NCBI GenBank assembly: GCA_019416775.1 | Contig: DXWR01000231.1 | Coordinates: 1-6,172 of the forward strand | Direction: 5' to 3' | Length of the DNA: 6,172 nt | From: Oscillospiraceae bacterium | GTDB lineage: Bacteria > Bacillota > Clostridia > Oscillospirales > Ruminococcaceae | Shown here: positions 1 to 5,536 of the stretch, one piece after another | Position numbering within the stretch: position 1 is the first letter of the stretch | Layout of the letters: each line of letters starts with the position of its first letter | Notes under the pieces: generated by a model | What the model saw: only the letters and a program-made list of their open reading frames with translations | Database searches by the model: none | Told to the model about the DNA's origin: nothing | Position numbers and translations under genes: made by a program

Positions 1-70
1 GGCAGACGCGCTAGATTCAGGTTCTAGTGATAGCAATATCATGTGGGTTCAAGTCCCGTCATCCGCACCA
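1..70 (+). tRNA. tRNA-Leu (anticodon CAG), 3' part
   Basis: This is the 3' portion of a leucine tRNA that decodes CUG; the acceptor 5' strand and the start of the D arm lie outside the window. The anticodon stem CTAGA/TCTAG (11-15 and 23-27) encloses the seven-base loop TTCAGGT, which puts CAG at 18-20. A long variable arm (TGATA paired with TATCA, about 28-41) marks a class II tRNA such as Leu. The T arm has the TTCAAGT loop closed by GGG/CCC and wobble pairs. The acceptor 3' strand CATCCGC is followed by discriminator A, typical for Leu, and a genomically encoded CCA at 68-70. The gene points toward the convergent acetyltransferase and is directly followed by its own terminator. Confidence 0.95.
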
Positions 71-108
71 AACCACAAGGACAATGGTTCTTGTGGTTTT
101 TGTTTTTT
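71..108 (+). terminator. Rho-independent terminator of tRNA-Leu
   Basis: A perfect 9-bp stem, AACCACAAG (71-79) with CTTGTGGTT (90-98), encloses a 10-nt loop and is followed by TTTGTTTTTT. It starts right after the encoded CCA, so it should end the tRNA transcript. The remaining bases to about 156 show nothing else recognisable. Confidence 0.85.
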
Positions 109-152
109 GTCTGGTATTGTGAACTTCAGAAGCGGATGCCAATGTTCTCCAT

Positions 153-692
153 CTACAAAAAAAAGACTGAACCGAGGAATAAATCTTTCTCTCGTCCAGT
201 CTTTTGTTTTATTTTGATGGGCAAAGCGATTTTTCCATCACATCCCAGGAAAGCACTGCGCCGGATTCCAGCGTCAACTGCTTTTGGCGAACAGTGTAAT
301 AACCAATAACCCCGATGCCGATAAAACTCCTCTGCCGGCCTAGAAGCGTCCAGAACGGCTTTGGTTCGTTCCAGGGCAATACGATACTCTAGGTTCTCCA
401 ACAGCCTTCCTCCCAGTCCCTGCCCCCGCAGATTTGAAGCTACAAACAGCCGGGCAATATGTCCGTTGTAGTAGCTGCCAGTAGCCAACAGTTCTTTCCC
501 TTGAAACAGGCCATACACTGCCCCTTCTAAAATATCCTTAGCAATGGCTCCTCGATTGTGAATCTGACAGAAAAATTCCACAGCTTCCGGAAAATAATAG
601 TCGGGATATACGGTGATAATGGTCTGCTGCACCAAACGGTAAACTGCATCAACCTGCTCAATGGAAATCCTCTGACTCTCCAAGCAATTCAT
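153..692 (-). CDS. GNAT-family N-acetyltransferase, C-terminus frameshifted
   Basis: This is a small cytoplasmic GNAT protein expected to move an acetyl group from acetyl-CoA to an amine; the substrate is unknown. The acetyl-CoA-binding motif A is clear: ARLFVASNLRGQGLG at about 80-94, with the RxxGxG signature R89, G92, G94. The early VYPDYYFPEAVEFF segment (28-41) and the later LDASRPAEEFYRHRGY (114-129) fit a Clostridia GNAT subfamily. I chose the ATG at 692, which has GGAAG six bases upstream; a GTG at 707 would add five residues. The start overlaps the methyltransferase stop by 35 nt, so translation is probably coupled. After Tyr129 the reading frame is not the ancestral one: a 7-bp tandem duplication shifts it, giving about 50 unrelated residues encoded partly by the terminator hairpin. 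Without the extra copy the protein would be 158 residues and end with a conserved-looking LESGAVLSWDVMEK. The gene may be inactive, switchable or misassembled. Confidence 0.8.
   Translation of the reverse strand: MNCLESQRISIEQVDAVYRLVQQTIITVYPDYYFPEAVEFFCQIHNRGAIAKDILEGAVYGLFQGKELLATGSYYNGHIARLFVASNLRGQGLGGRLLENLEYRIALERTKAVLDASRPAEEFYRHRGYWLLHCSPKAVDAGIRRSAFLGCDGKIALPIKIKQKTGREKDLFLGSVFFL
157..215. terminator. Bidirectional terminator between tRNA and acetyltransferase
   Basis: A 9-bp stem, AAAAGACTG (161-169) with CAGTCTTTT (197-205), continues inward with CGAG/CTCG. On the minus strand the hairpin is followed by a run of eight T (157-164 complemented). On the + strand it is followed by GTTTTATTTT (206-215). 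It can therefore end the methyltransferase-acetyltransferase message and also block tRNA read-through. As the sequence stands, the acetyltransferase frame runs through this hairpin to a TAG at 153-155. That is unusual and is explained by the frameshift at 298-311. In the other frame the gene would stop with TAA at 209-211, just before the hairpin. Confidence 0.8.
298..311 (-). repeat. 7-bp perfect tandem duplication causing a frameshift
   Basis: On the coding strand GGTTATT occurs twice without a gap (+ strand AATAACC at 298-304 and 305-311). It sits at codons 128-132 of the acetyltransferase. Seven bases is not a multiple of three, so the second copy shifts the frame. With one copy the reading is RHRGYYTVRQKQLTLESG, continuing to a TAA at 209-211. 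Confidence 0.85.
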
Positions 693-3600
693 TCCTTTCT
701 TCCCCACCCTGCTTTTCTTCCTCTGTGCTGCTTGGAGCCTGCTGACGGTAAAACGCCAACACCTGTTGGCTTTGTTCCTGGGTCAATCCGTAAGCGGCGT
801 GAATCAGTTGTTCCAGTTGCTCCTCCCATGGGGTGACCGATTTCCGTCGAGAAACGGCCCGGAGGATTTCATCCACCAATTCCTCGCTGCGGCGGATTTC
901 TGCTTCATCCGGAAAACGAATGGGAATCTCACACAGCGGTTGGGCATAAAGTTCCAACAATTCCCCTTTTCGCTTTCCCTGATGCCACAGCCAAAAATAC
1001 ATCAGCTTGGAATTCAGCACAGCAGCAAGGTACTTCAAGCTAAGGTCAGGATATTCTCCCCGCTTGGGCAGCAAAAAGAATAGGTCTCCCCCGCCATACA
1101 CCTGCTGCGTGGTGTAGGCAAAGCGGTTCACCCGGCTGCGGTAAGGGGTTACCAGCTTTTCTCCGGGCTCAAACAAGAACATTTCCCTGGGTCGGTGAAT
1201 GGCATACCAAGGCCAGCCCGGTTCGGCGTAACGCCTTTGCTGGGCTTTCCGAATGGGAAGGAACCGCTTCAAATGAGCCTCAAAATTAGGATAGTCGGCG
1301 ATGTCATCCTCCCAACGCAGATAAATCAATTTTTTATCCGTGGGGGTGATCTGCCACCGAAGCACATTGGAATTCTTATAATAAGGAACCAACCGCTGCT
1401 GCTCCTTGAGCGTCAGATCAGAAAGCCTGTCAAGGTCTTTCCCTTGCAGCACATAAACTCCATCTCCCGGATGAAAGTCGCCGGAGAAAGAAGCGCAGTG
1501 CCGGGCCGTGACCTTAGCCAGCACAATATGGCAGCCCAAATTCACGTAACAGAGCTGACCCAACAAGGTCGCTCTATCCTGCATTTGTTCCAACAAAGGC
1601 GGAGTTTGGCGAAGTTGGATGTAAAGGTGCTCCCCTTCATACAGCTGAGAAAGAGGGATTTCCCGCCCTTGGGTGACTGCGCCCCGCAGCACACTGAGAG
1701 GGCTGCCCGGTTCCCCGCTTTGGGATAGGTCCATTACCAAAGCCTTATCCGGCGCACCGTCGCCGGGACGATCCAGCACAGTAATCAGGTTGTGCTGCCC
1801 CTGAGCGTCCTCAAACACCTTGCTTTGATGGAAATCCATCAGCAAGCGGATCCGCCCCCGTTCCTTTAAATCTTGACGGAGCTTTTTCCCGGCAGTGGCG
1901 GTGACGAAATAGTTGGTGGTAATCATGGTGATGACCCCTTGGGGATTGGTGATGTCCAGGGCCAGATGGAAGAAATAGTAAAACAGATCCATCTTTCCTA
2001 CAGCAAACCGTTTCCCTAAATCGGTGTAAGCCAACCGGGAAAAGAGCTGCCGGTGTCCCTTTTCCCCCACATAGGGAGGATTGGCCACCACCAGGTCGAA
2101 GCCGCCCCGTGCTTGATACACGGGATAAAACTGCAACGGCCAGCTCACGCAGGGAGCCGCCCCTTCCCTGGCCATTTCCCGGTATTGCTCTTTGCCGGAC
2201 AGCCAAAGGCCGCAGGCAATGGCCTGCTGTGTGCGCTGCATTTCCCACAGAAGCCGGTATTTTTGACTGCCCTGGGCCTTTTCATACTGCCGCTGCAATC
2301 GGGCCAGCAGAGCATAATAATCCTCTTCCTGAGGAGGCGTCAAGGTAGTTTGGAGGGGGGCGTTTTTCATCCGATGGCTCTTACCGGGCTTGCGGTTGGG
2401 ATCGTACACCGGAATCTCCGGCTCCAAGCGGTCCGCCAAGCTATTGCCCCACAACACCGGCAAAAACTCCGGCAACGGTTCTTCTCCCGCCAAATAAACG
2501 GCCAGAAGTAAACGTCCCCGGGTAAACCGCACTGCCAGGGGATCAATGTCCACACCGCAGATAGAGTGTACTGCTGCGTGACGATACAGAGTGGAGACCT
2601 TTTCCCCAGTGCAAACCAACCGCCGCAGCTGGGTGATGGCCTCCAACAAGGTGACGCAAAACGCACCCCCACCCACACAGGGATCCGCCGCCGTGACCTG
2701 TGCCAAAGCGCGGTCGATCTCTTGATGCTGTTCCTCCACCCGTTCCATCAACGGTAGCGGCTTGCCAAAAAAGGCTTGGCGCTCTGCCAATTCCCGGCCG
2801 AAAAAACAGAAATCATGGCAATCCTGGGAAGAAAGGGTAGTGTGCTTTTCCAAATAAGCCGCCAAAGCGGTACGGCAAAGATAATTTACCACAGGAGCAG
2901 GTGTAAAGTACAAACCCTGTCCATCGATTTCCCGCAAAGACAGCAGCCGCTCCAACACAGAACCCAAATCATCGGCGTTCACTGCCCAAAGCCGGGCGTC
3001 CGGCTGCGGTGGATTCCAGTCAAAGGGCAGCCCTGCCAGCTGTTCCAAAAAGCCGTTTCCCTTCCCGTCGTAAAACAAACGGTTGGGCAACACTAAATTT
3101 TCCTGCCGCCAAGCATTTCCCTGCCAAGGAGCAAACAACTCTCCCAAACGCGGCAAACCATACAGCCCTAAGGAAGGCAGGTCTCCCCCCTGGCACAATC
3201 CGTCCAACAGAGGAGCCAACAAAGTGGTAAATAGATTTTTCCCTTGCAGCACCCCGTTGCTGCACCAACGCTGGAGAGGATAATCCTTTCCCAAAATACC
3301 CCGCTGCTCCAACAGTACCAGCACCGTCAGCTGGAACACCAACAAACTGGGCAAAGCACTGCGTTCCGAGGGCAGAAGGGTAGAATCCTCCACCACTATG
3401 GAAAGCTGTTCCAAGGCAGTGCGGCAGCGCTCAAAGAGCATTTTTCGAGGTAAGCCGTCTTCCTCCTGGGTACGGCGCTGCTGCACCGCTGTTTCGCATC
3501 CACAGATCCGGCGCAGCAGCCGGGGGGTTAAAGGATCGTTGGGACGAGGAGTTCCGCAAAGCAGTGCCGTGCAACGCACCGGCAGCAGTTCTTCCAACAC

Positions 3601-3942
3601 CGGCGGGCAGTGACGAGGAGTTGCCTGGCGCACCAACGCCAGCAGCCAGGTTGTTTCTCCCGCCGTCTCCAACACCGCCAATGCCGTTTGTTTTCCCCGG
3701 AGAGAAAGGCATTGCGCCAACGCCTGCAAGCAACCGCGGCCGGGGGCCGAAGTTAACGTCAGGTGATATACCTCAGCATCCTGCTCTGCAAATAAACTGC
3801 CCAACACCCGGCACTGCGCCACTTCCAAACCGGAAACAGGAAGCAGCTCCTCCTTTGGGACAAACTGGGACAGGGAACTTTTGCAAAAACTAAGAAACAA
3901 AGATAAATCAAAGGGTCGTTGCAGGATGCTGTACGATTCCAA
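658..3942 (-). CDS. Eco57I/TaqI-like adenine-N6 DNA methyltransferase, 1094 aa
   Basis: This large cytoplasmic enzyme should transfer a methyl group from S-adenosylmethionine to N6 of adenine at a specific DNA site. Residues 1-340 are a weakly recognisable N-terminal region of the kind seen in Eco57I-class proteins, with no obvious PD-(D/E)xK nuclease residues. Then come GLYFTP (343-348), the SAM-binding motif I DPCVGGGAF (420-428; Gly replaces the usual Ser), GVDIDP with D465 and D467, and the catalytic motif IV NPPY (621-624). ITTNYF follows the catalytic core. From about 795 to 1020 a TaqI-like target-recognition domain is visible (YVNLGCHIVL near 799, VTPYRSRVNRFAY near 931, VYGGGDLFFL), then a helical tail. 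The TTG start is supported by GGGAGG eight bases upstream and by an in-frame TGA at 3988-3990 with no other start between. It lies upstream of, and overlaps, the acetyltransferase. No restriction endonuclease gene is visible, so it may be an orphan methylase or a type IIG enzyme with a diverged nuclease. Confidence 0.9.
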   Translation of the reverse strand: MESYSILQRPFDLSLFLSFCKSSLSQFVPKEELLPVSGLEVAQCRVLGSLFAEQDAEVYHLTLTSAPGRGCLQALAQCLSLRGKQTALAVLETAGETTWLLALVRQATPRHCPPVLEELLPVRCTALLCGTPRPNDPLTPRLLRRICGCETAVQQRRTQEEDGLPRKMLFERCRTALEQLSIVVEDSTLLPSERSALPSLLVFQLTVLVLLEQRGILGKDYPLQRWCSNGVLQGKNLFTTLLAPLLDGLCQGGDLPSLGLYGLPRLGELFAPWQGNAWRQENLVLPNRLFYDGKGNGFLEQLAGLPFDWNPPQPDARLWAVNADDLGSVLERLLSLREIDGQGLYFTPAPVVNYLCRTALAAYLEKHTTLSSQDCHDFCFFGRELAERQAFFGKPLPLMERVEEQHQEIDRALAQVTAADPCVGGGAFCVTLLEAITQLRRLVCTGEKVSTLYRHAAVHSICGVDIDPLAVRFTRGRLLLAVYLAGEEPLPEFLPVLWGNSLADRLEPEIPVYDPNRKPGKSHRMKNAPLQTTLTPPQEEDYYALLARLQRQYEKAQGSQKYRLLWEMQRTQQAIACGLWLSGKEQYREMAREGAAPCVSWPLQFYPVYQARGGFDLVVANPPYVGEKGHRQLFSRLAYTDLGKRFAVGKMDLFYYFFHLALDITNPQGVITMITTNYFVTATAGKKLRQDLKERGRIRLLMDFHQSKVFEDAQGQHNLITVLDRPGDGAPDKALVMDLSQSGEPGSPLSVLRGAVTQGREIPLSQLYEGEHLYIQLRQTPPLLEQMQDRATLLGQLCYVNLGCHIVLAKVTARHCASFSGDFHPGDGVYVLQGKDLDRLSDLTLKEQQRLVPYYKNSNVLRWQITPTDKKLIYLRWEDDIADYPNFEAHLKRFLPIRKAQQRRYAEPGWPWYAIHRPREMFLFEPGEKLVTPYRSRVNRFAYTTQQVYGGGDLFFLLPKRGEYPDLSLKYLAAVLNSKLMYFWLWHQGKRKGELLELYAQPLCEIPIRFPDEAEIRRSEELVDEILRAVSRRKSVTPWEEQLEQLIHAAYGLTQEQSQQVLAFYRQQAPSSTEEEKQGGEERNELLGESEDFH

Positions 3943-3950
3943 GGACGGTA

Positions 3951-3956
3951 CCTCCC
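3951..3956 (-). promoter_or_regulatory. Ribosome binding site deciding the TTG start of the methyltransferase
   Basis: GGGAGG on the minus strand ends eight bases before the TTG at 3942-3940. A strong Shine-Dalgarno sequence at the right spacing selects this rare start codon. The next in-frame Met is more than 150 codons inside the protein. Confidence 0.75.
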
Positions 3957-4054
3957 GATTGTAACGAATTCCACGGATGGAGTTTGATCAATGCAGTAAT
4001 GGTGTCGCTTGGATTTCCCTTGATTTTTGCCTTTTGGAAAATGCACTGCCGGAC

Positions 4055-4080
4055 AAAAACGCCGGAAGACGTTTCGCGGC
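4055..4080 (-). terminator. Attenuator-like hairpin in the methyltransferase leader
   Basis: On the minus strand, GCCG plus GAA pair with TTC plus CGGC around a five-base loop, with one bulged C (4061-4080). The hairpin is followed by G and five T (4055-4059). The stem is only seven pairs, so it would be a weak terminator or pause site before the coding region. A second CCGGC just downstream could compete for the 5' arm. Confidence 0.35.
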
Positions 4081-4126
4081 CAGGATAAAAGGGGAATCCG
4101 ATGTATCGACGCCAATCAATGTATCT

Positions 4127-4155
4127 ATTATATCAAATTTCCCCTTTGGATGCAA
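4127..4155 (-). promoter_or_regulatory. Sigma-A promoter of the methyltransferase-acetyltransferase unit
   Basis: A perfect -10 TATAAT (minus strand of 4127-4132) is preceded by the extended -10 bases TG (TGATATAAT). A weak -35 TTGCAT (4150-4155) lies exactly 17 bases upstream. The promoter sits between the gap terminator and the methyltransferase, so the unit should be transcribed independently of gap. The predicted start is near 4120. Confidence 0.7.
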
Positions 4156-4175
4156 AACCTTTGACAACAGAAGAC

Positions 4176-4210
4176 AAAAAGAAAGACAGGCCGCGAAACC
4201 GCAGCCTGTC
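4176..4210 (-). terminator. Rho-independent terminator of gap
   Basis: On the minus strand GACAGGC (4210-4204) pairs with GCCTGTC (4191-4185). One A-C mismatch is followed by a further GCG/CGC helix around a four-base loop. The hairpin is followed by TTTCTTTTT (4184-4176). It begins 36 bases after the gap stop codon. Confidence 0.85.
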
Positions 4211-4246
4211 CATAATTCAATTCTCAATCAATGCCGGTGTAAAAGA

Positions 4247-5257
4247 TTACAGTTCAGCAAAGTACTTGATGGTACGAACCATCTGAGAGGTGTAGGAGTT
4301 TTCGTTGTCGTACCAGGAAACAACTTCCACTTCATAGGTGTCGTCGTCGATCTTGGCAACCATGGTCTGAGTTGCGTCGAACAGAGAACCATAGGTGATG
4401 CCAACGATGTCGGAAGAAACCAGGGGCTCTTCGGTGTAGCCGAAGGATTCAGAAGCAGCAGCCTTCATGGCAGCGTTGATGCTTTCCTTGGTGATGTCCT
4501 TGCCCTTCACCACAGCGATGAGGATGGTGGTAGAACCGGTGGGCACGGGAACACGCTGAGCGGAACCGATGAGTTTGCCGTTCAGTTCAGGAATCACCAG
4601 ACCAATAGCCTTCGCAGCGCCGGTGGAGTTGGGAACGATGTTCACAGCAGCGGCACGAGCACGGCGCAGGTCACCCTTTCTGTGGGGACCATCCAGAACC
4701 ATCTGGTCGCCGGTGTAAGCGTGAATGGTGCTCATGATACCAGTCTGGATCGGATAAGCATCGTTCAGAGCCTTTGCCATGGGAGCCAGGCAGTTGGTGG
4801 TGCAGGAAGCAGCAGAAATGATGGTGTCTTCTTTGGTCAGGGTGTTTTCATTAACGCTGTAAACCACGGTGGGCAGGTCGTTGCCGGCAGGAGCGGAAAT
4901 AACAACCTTCTTGGCGCCAGCATCAATGTGAGCCTGGCTCTTTGCCTTAGAGGTGTAGAAGCCGGTGCATTCCAGCACTACGTCTACATCCAGCTCTTTC
5001 CAGGGCAGGTTCTTGGCGTCTTTTTCGCTGTAGATCTTAATGGTCTTGCCAGCAACGGTGATGGAATCTTCACCAGCGGTGACCTGATCAGCCAGCTTAT
5101 AACGGCCCTGTGCAGAGTCATACTTCAGCAGATGAGCCAGCATTTTGGGATCGGTCAAATCGTTGATAGCAACAATTTCGTAGCCCTCGGCATCAAACAT
5201 CTGACGGAAATCCAGACGACCGATTCGACCAAAACCGTTAATCGCAACTTTAACCAT
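4247..5257 (-). CDS. gap: Type I glyceraldehyde-3-phosphate dehydrogenase, 336 aa
   Basis: This cytoplasmic homotetrameric glycolytic enzyme converts glyceraldehyde 3-phosphate, NAD and phosphate into 1,3-bisphosphoglycerate and NADH. The NAD-binding Rossmann motif NGFGRIGR is at 7-14, and Asp33 (in AINDL) favours NAD over NADP. The catalytic cysteine is Cys152 in SAASCTTNCLAP, and the catalytic base is His179 in STIHAYTGDQ. RVPVPTGS and SWYDNENSY are also typical, and the length is normal for the family. The start is the ATG at 5257, with GGAGG nine bases upstream; the frame is open further upstream, but that extension covers the promoter and is not protein-like. Asp16 (GRLDF) stands where I expect Ala in relatives, a possible single-base change. 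It is the only gene in its transcription unit and is divergent from the kinase-like gene. Confidence 0.98.
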   Translation of the reverse strand: MVKVAINGFGRIGRLDFRQMFDAEGYEIVAINDLTDPKMLAHLLKYDSAQGRYKLADQVTAGEDSITVAGKTIKIYSEKDAKNLPWKELDVDVVLECTGFYTSKAKSQAHIDAGAKKVVISAPAGNDLPTVVYSVNENTLTKEDTIISAASCTTNCLAPMAKALNDAYPIQTGIMSTIHAYTGDQMVLDGPHRKGDLRRARAAAVNIVPNSTGAAKAIGLVIPELNGKLIGSAQRVPVPTGSTTILIAVVKGKDITKESINAAMKAAASESFGYTEEPLVSSDIVGITYGSLFDATQTMVAKIDDDTYEVEVVSWYDNENSYTSQMVRTIKYFAEL

Positions 5258-5266
5258 GGGAATCAA

Positions 5267-5271
5267 CCTCC
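5267..5271 (-). promoter_or_regulatory. Ribosome binding site fixing the gap start
   Basis: GGAGG on the minus strand lies nine bases before the ATG at 5257-5255. It supports the 336-residue form over the 456-residue open frame that continues upstream to 5617. Confidence 0.8.
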
Positions 5272-5275
5272 AAAA

Positions 5276-5303
5276 TTTTGTATACTCATATTTTATACCA
5301 AAA
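5276..5303. repeat. Imperfect palindrome over the gap -10 region
   Basis: TTTTG-TATA (5276-5284) is mirrored by TATA-CCAAAA (5294-5303) across nine bases, with one extra base in the right arm. It covers the predicted -10 and start site of gap, the usual place for a repressor operator. The arms are AT-rich, so chance is a real alternative, and I cannot assign a regulator. Confidence 0.25.
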
Positions 5304-5318
5304 CTGCCAAAAACACAA
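5292..5318 (-). promoter_or_regulatory. Probable gap promoter
   Basis: A -10 TATAAA (minus strand of 5292-5297) with the extended TGG element (5298-5300) lies about 20 bases upstream of the gap ribosome site. The -35 is poor: TTGTGT at 15 bases (5313-5318) or TCTTGT at 17 bases. The predicted leader is short, about 30 nt. A strong glycolytic promoter would normally have a better -35, so another site is possible. Confidence 0.5.
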
Positions 5319-5419
5319 GAGGTTTTTTTGCTAATTTCGATATTGTTTTGAATTTCCACCAAAAACAGTACTCTCAGCCAAAAATCCCCGGATATCCCAA
5401 ACTTTTCCGACGGCTTTTC

Positions 5420-5448
5420 TTTACAGCACGAAGAAAAACACATATAAT
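5420..5448 (+). promoter_or_regulatory. Sigma-A promoter of the kinase-like gene
   Basis: TTTACA (5420-5425, five of six consensus bases) and a perfect TATAAT (5443-5448) are separated by exactly 17 bases. The predicted start near 5455 leaves a leader of about 80 nt before the ATG at 5537. It points away from the gap promoter, with about 100 bp between the two. Confidence 0.8.
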
Positions 5449-5498
5449 AAAGGCAACCAAACCCATCGTCACTCTGTTCTGTGTCCTGCCCAAACATC

Positions 5499-5514
5499 AG
5501 ACATATAGACATAT
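5499..5514 (+). repeat. 8-bp tandem duplication in the leader of the kinase-like gene
   Basis: AGACATAT occurs twice in direct contact (5499-5506 and 5507-5514), immediately before the GGAGAAAGGA ribosome site. The second copy supplies the first two bases of an in-frame but poorly placed ATG at 5513. A change in copy number would alter the leader but not the coding frame starting at 5537. Confidence 0.7.
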
Positions 5515-5518
5515 GGAG

Positions 5519-5524
5519 AAAGGA
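5519..5524 (+). promoter_or_regulatory. Ribosome binding site of the kinase-like gene, long spacing
   Basis: AAAGGA, preceded by GGAG (5515-5518), ends 12 bases before the ATG at 5537, longer than usual. The alternative in-frame ATG at 5513 has no Shine-Dalgarno sequence upstream, so 5537 is preferred. Confidence 0.5.
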
Positions 5525-5536
5525 ACCGATCTTTTC

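Larger units (their letters stand above)
3943..4120 (-). other. Long 5' leader of the methyltransferase mRNA
   Basis: About 178 nt separate the predicted transcription start from the TTG codon, much more than a ribosome site needs. I see no convincing small gene in it. Two elements could fold: an attenuator-like hairpin at 4055-4080, and an outer helix pairing GGATTCCC (minus strand of 4092-4099) with GGGAAATCC (minus strand of 4011-4019) with one bulged A. It matches no riboswitch class that I recognise. Confidence 0.4.

Noticed and set aside
1..70. tRNA-Leu 3' end as an attachment site for an integrated element
   Set aside because: No integrase is visible and the 3' end of the tRNA is not repeated elsewhere in the window.
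1195..1728. 177-codon open frame on the + strand opposite the methylase
   Set aside because: It is antisense to the conserved TaqI-like recognition domain and has no recognisable motif or ribosome site.
1811..2248. 145-codon open frame on the minus strand inside the methylase
   Set aside because: It overlaps the catalytic NPPY region of the methylase in another frame and shows no domain; it is a frame shadow.
2355..2360. Run of six C on the coding strand of the methylase as a phase-variable tract
   Set aside because: Six bases is short for slippage-driven switching and the frame is intact through it.
658..3942. BREX PglX or another multi-gene phage-defence cluster
   Set aside because: The sequence fits the general Eco57I/TaqI-like class, and none of the BREX partner genes is present next to it.
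3759..4115. Open frame on the minus strand across the methylase leader and N-terminus
   Set aside because: It starts with TTG without a ribosome site, its sequence is not protein-like, and it overlaps the methylase in another frame.
5513..5515. Upstream in-frame ATG as the start of the kinase-like gene
   Set aside because: No Shine-Dalgarno sequence precedes it, and it overlaps the ribosome site of the ATG at 5537.
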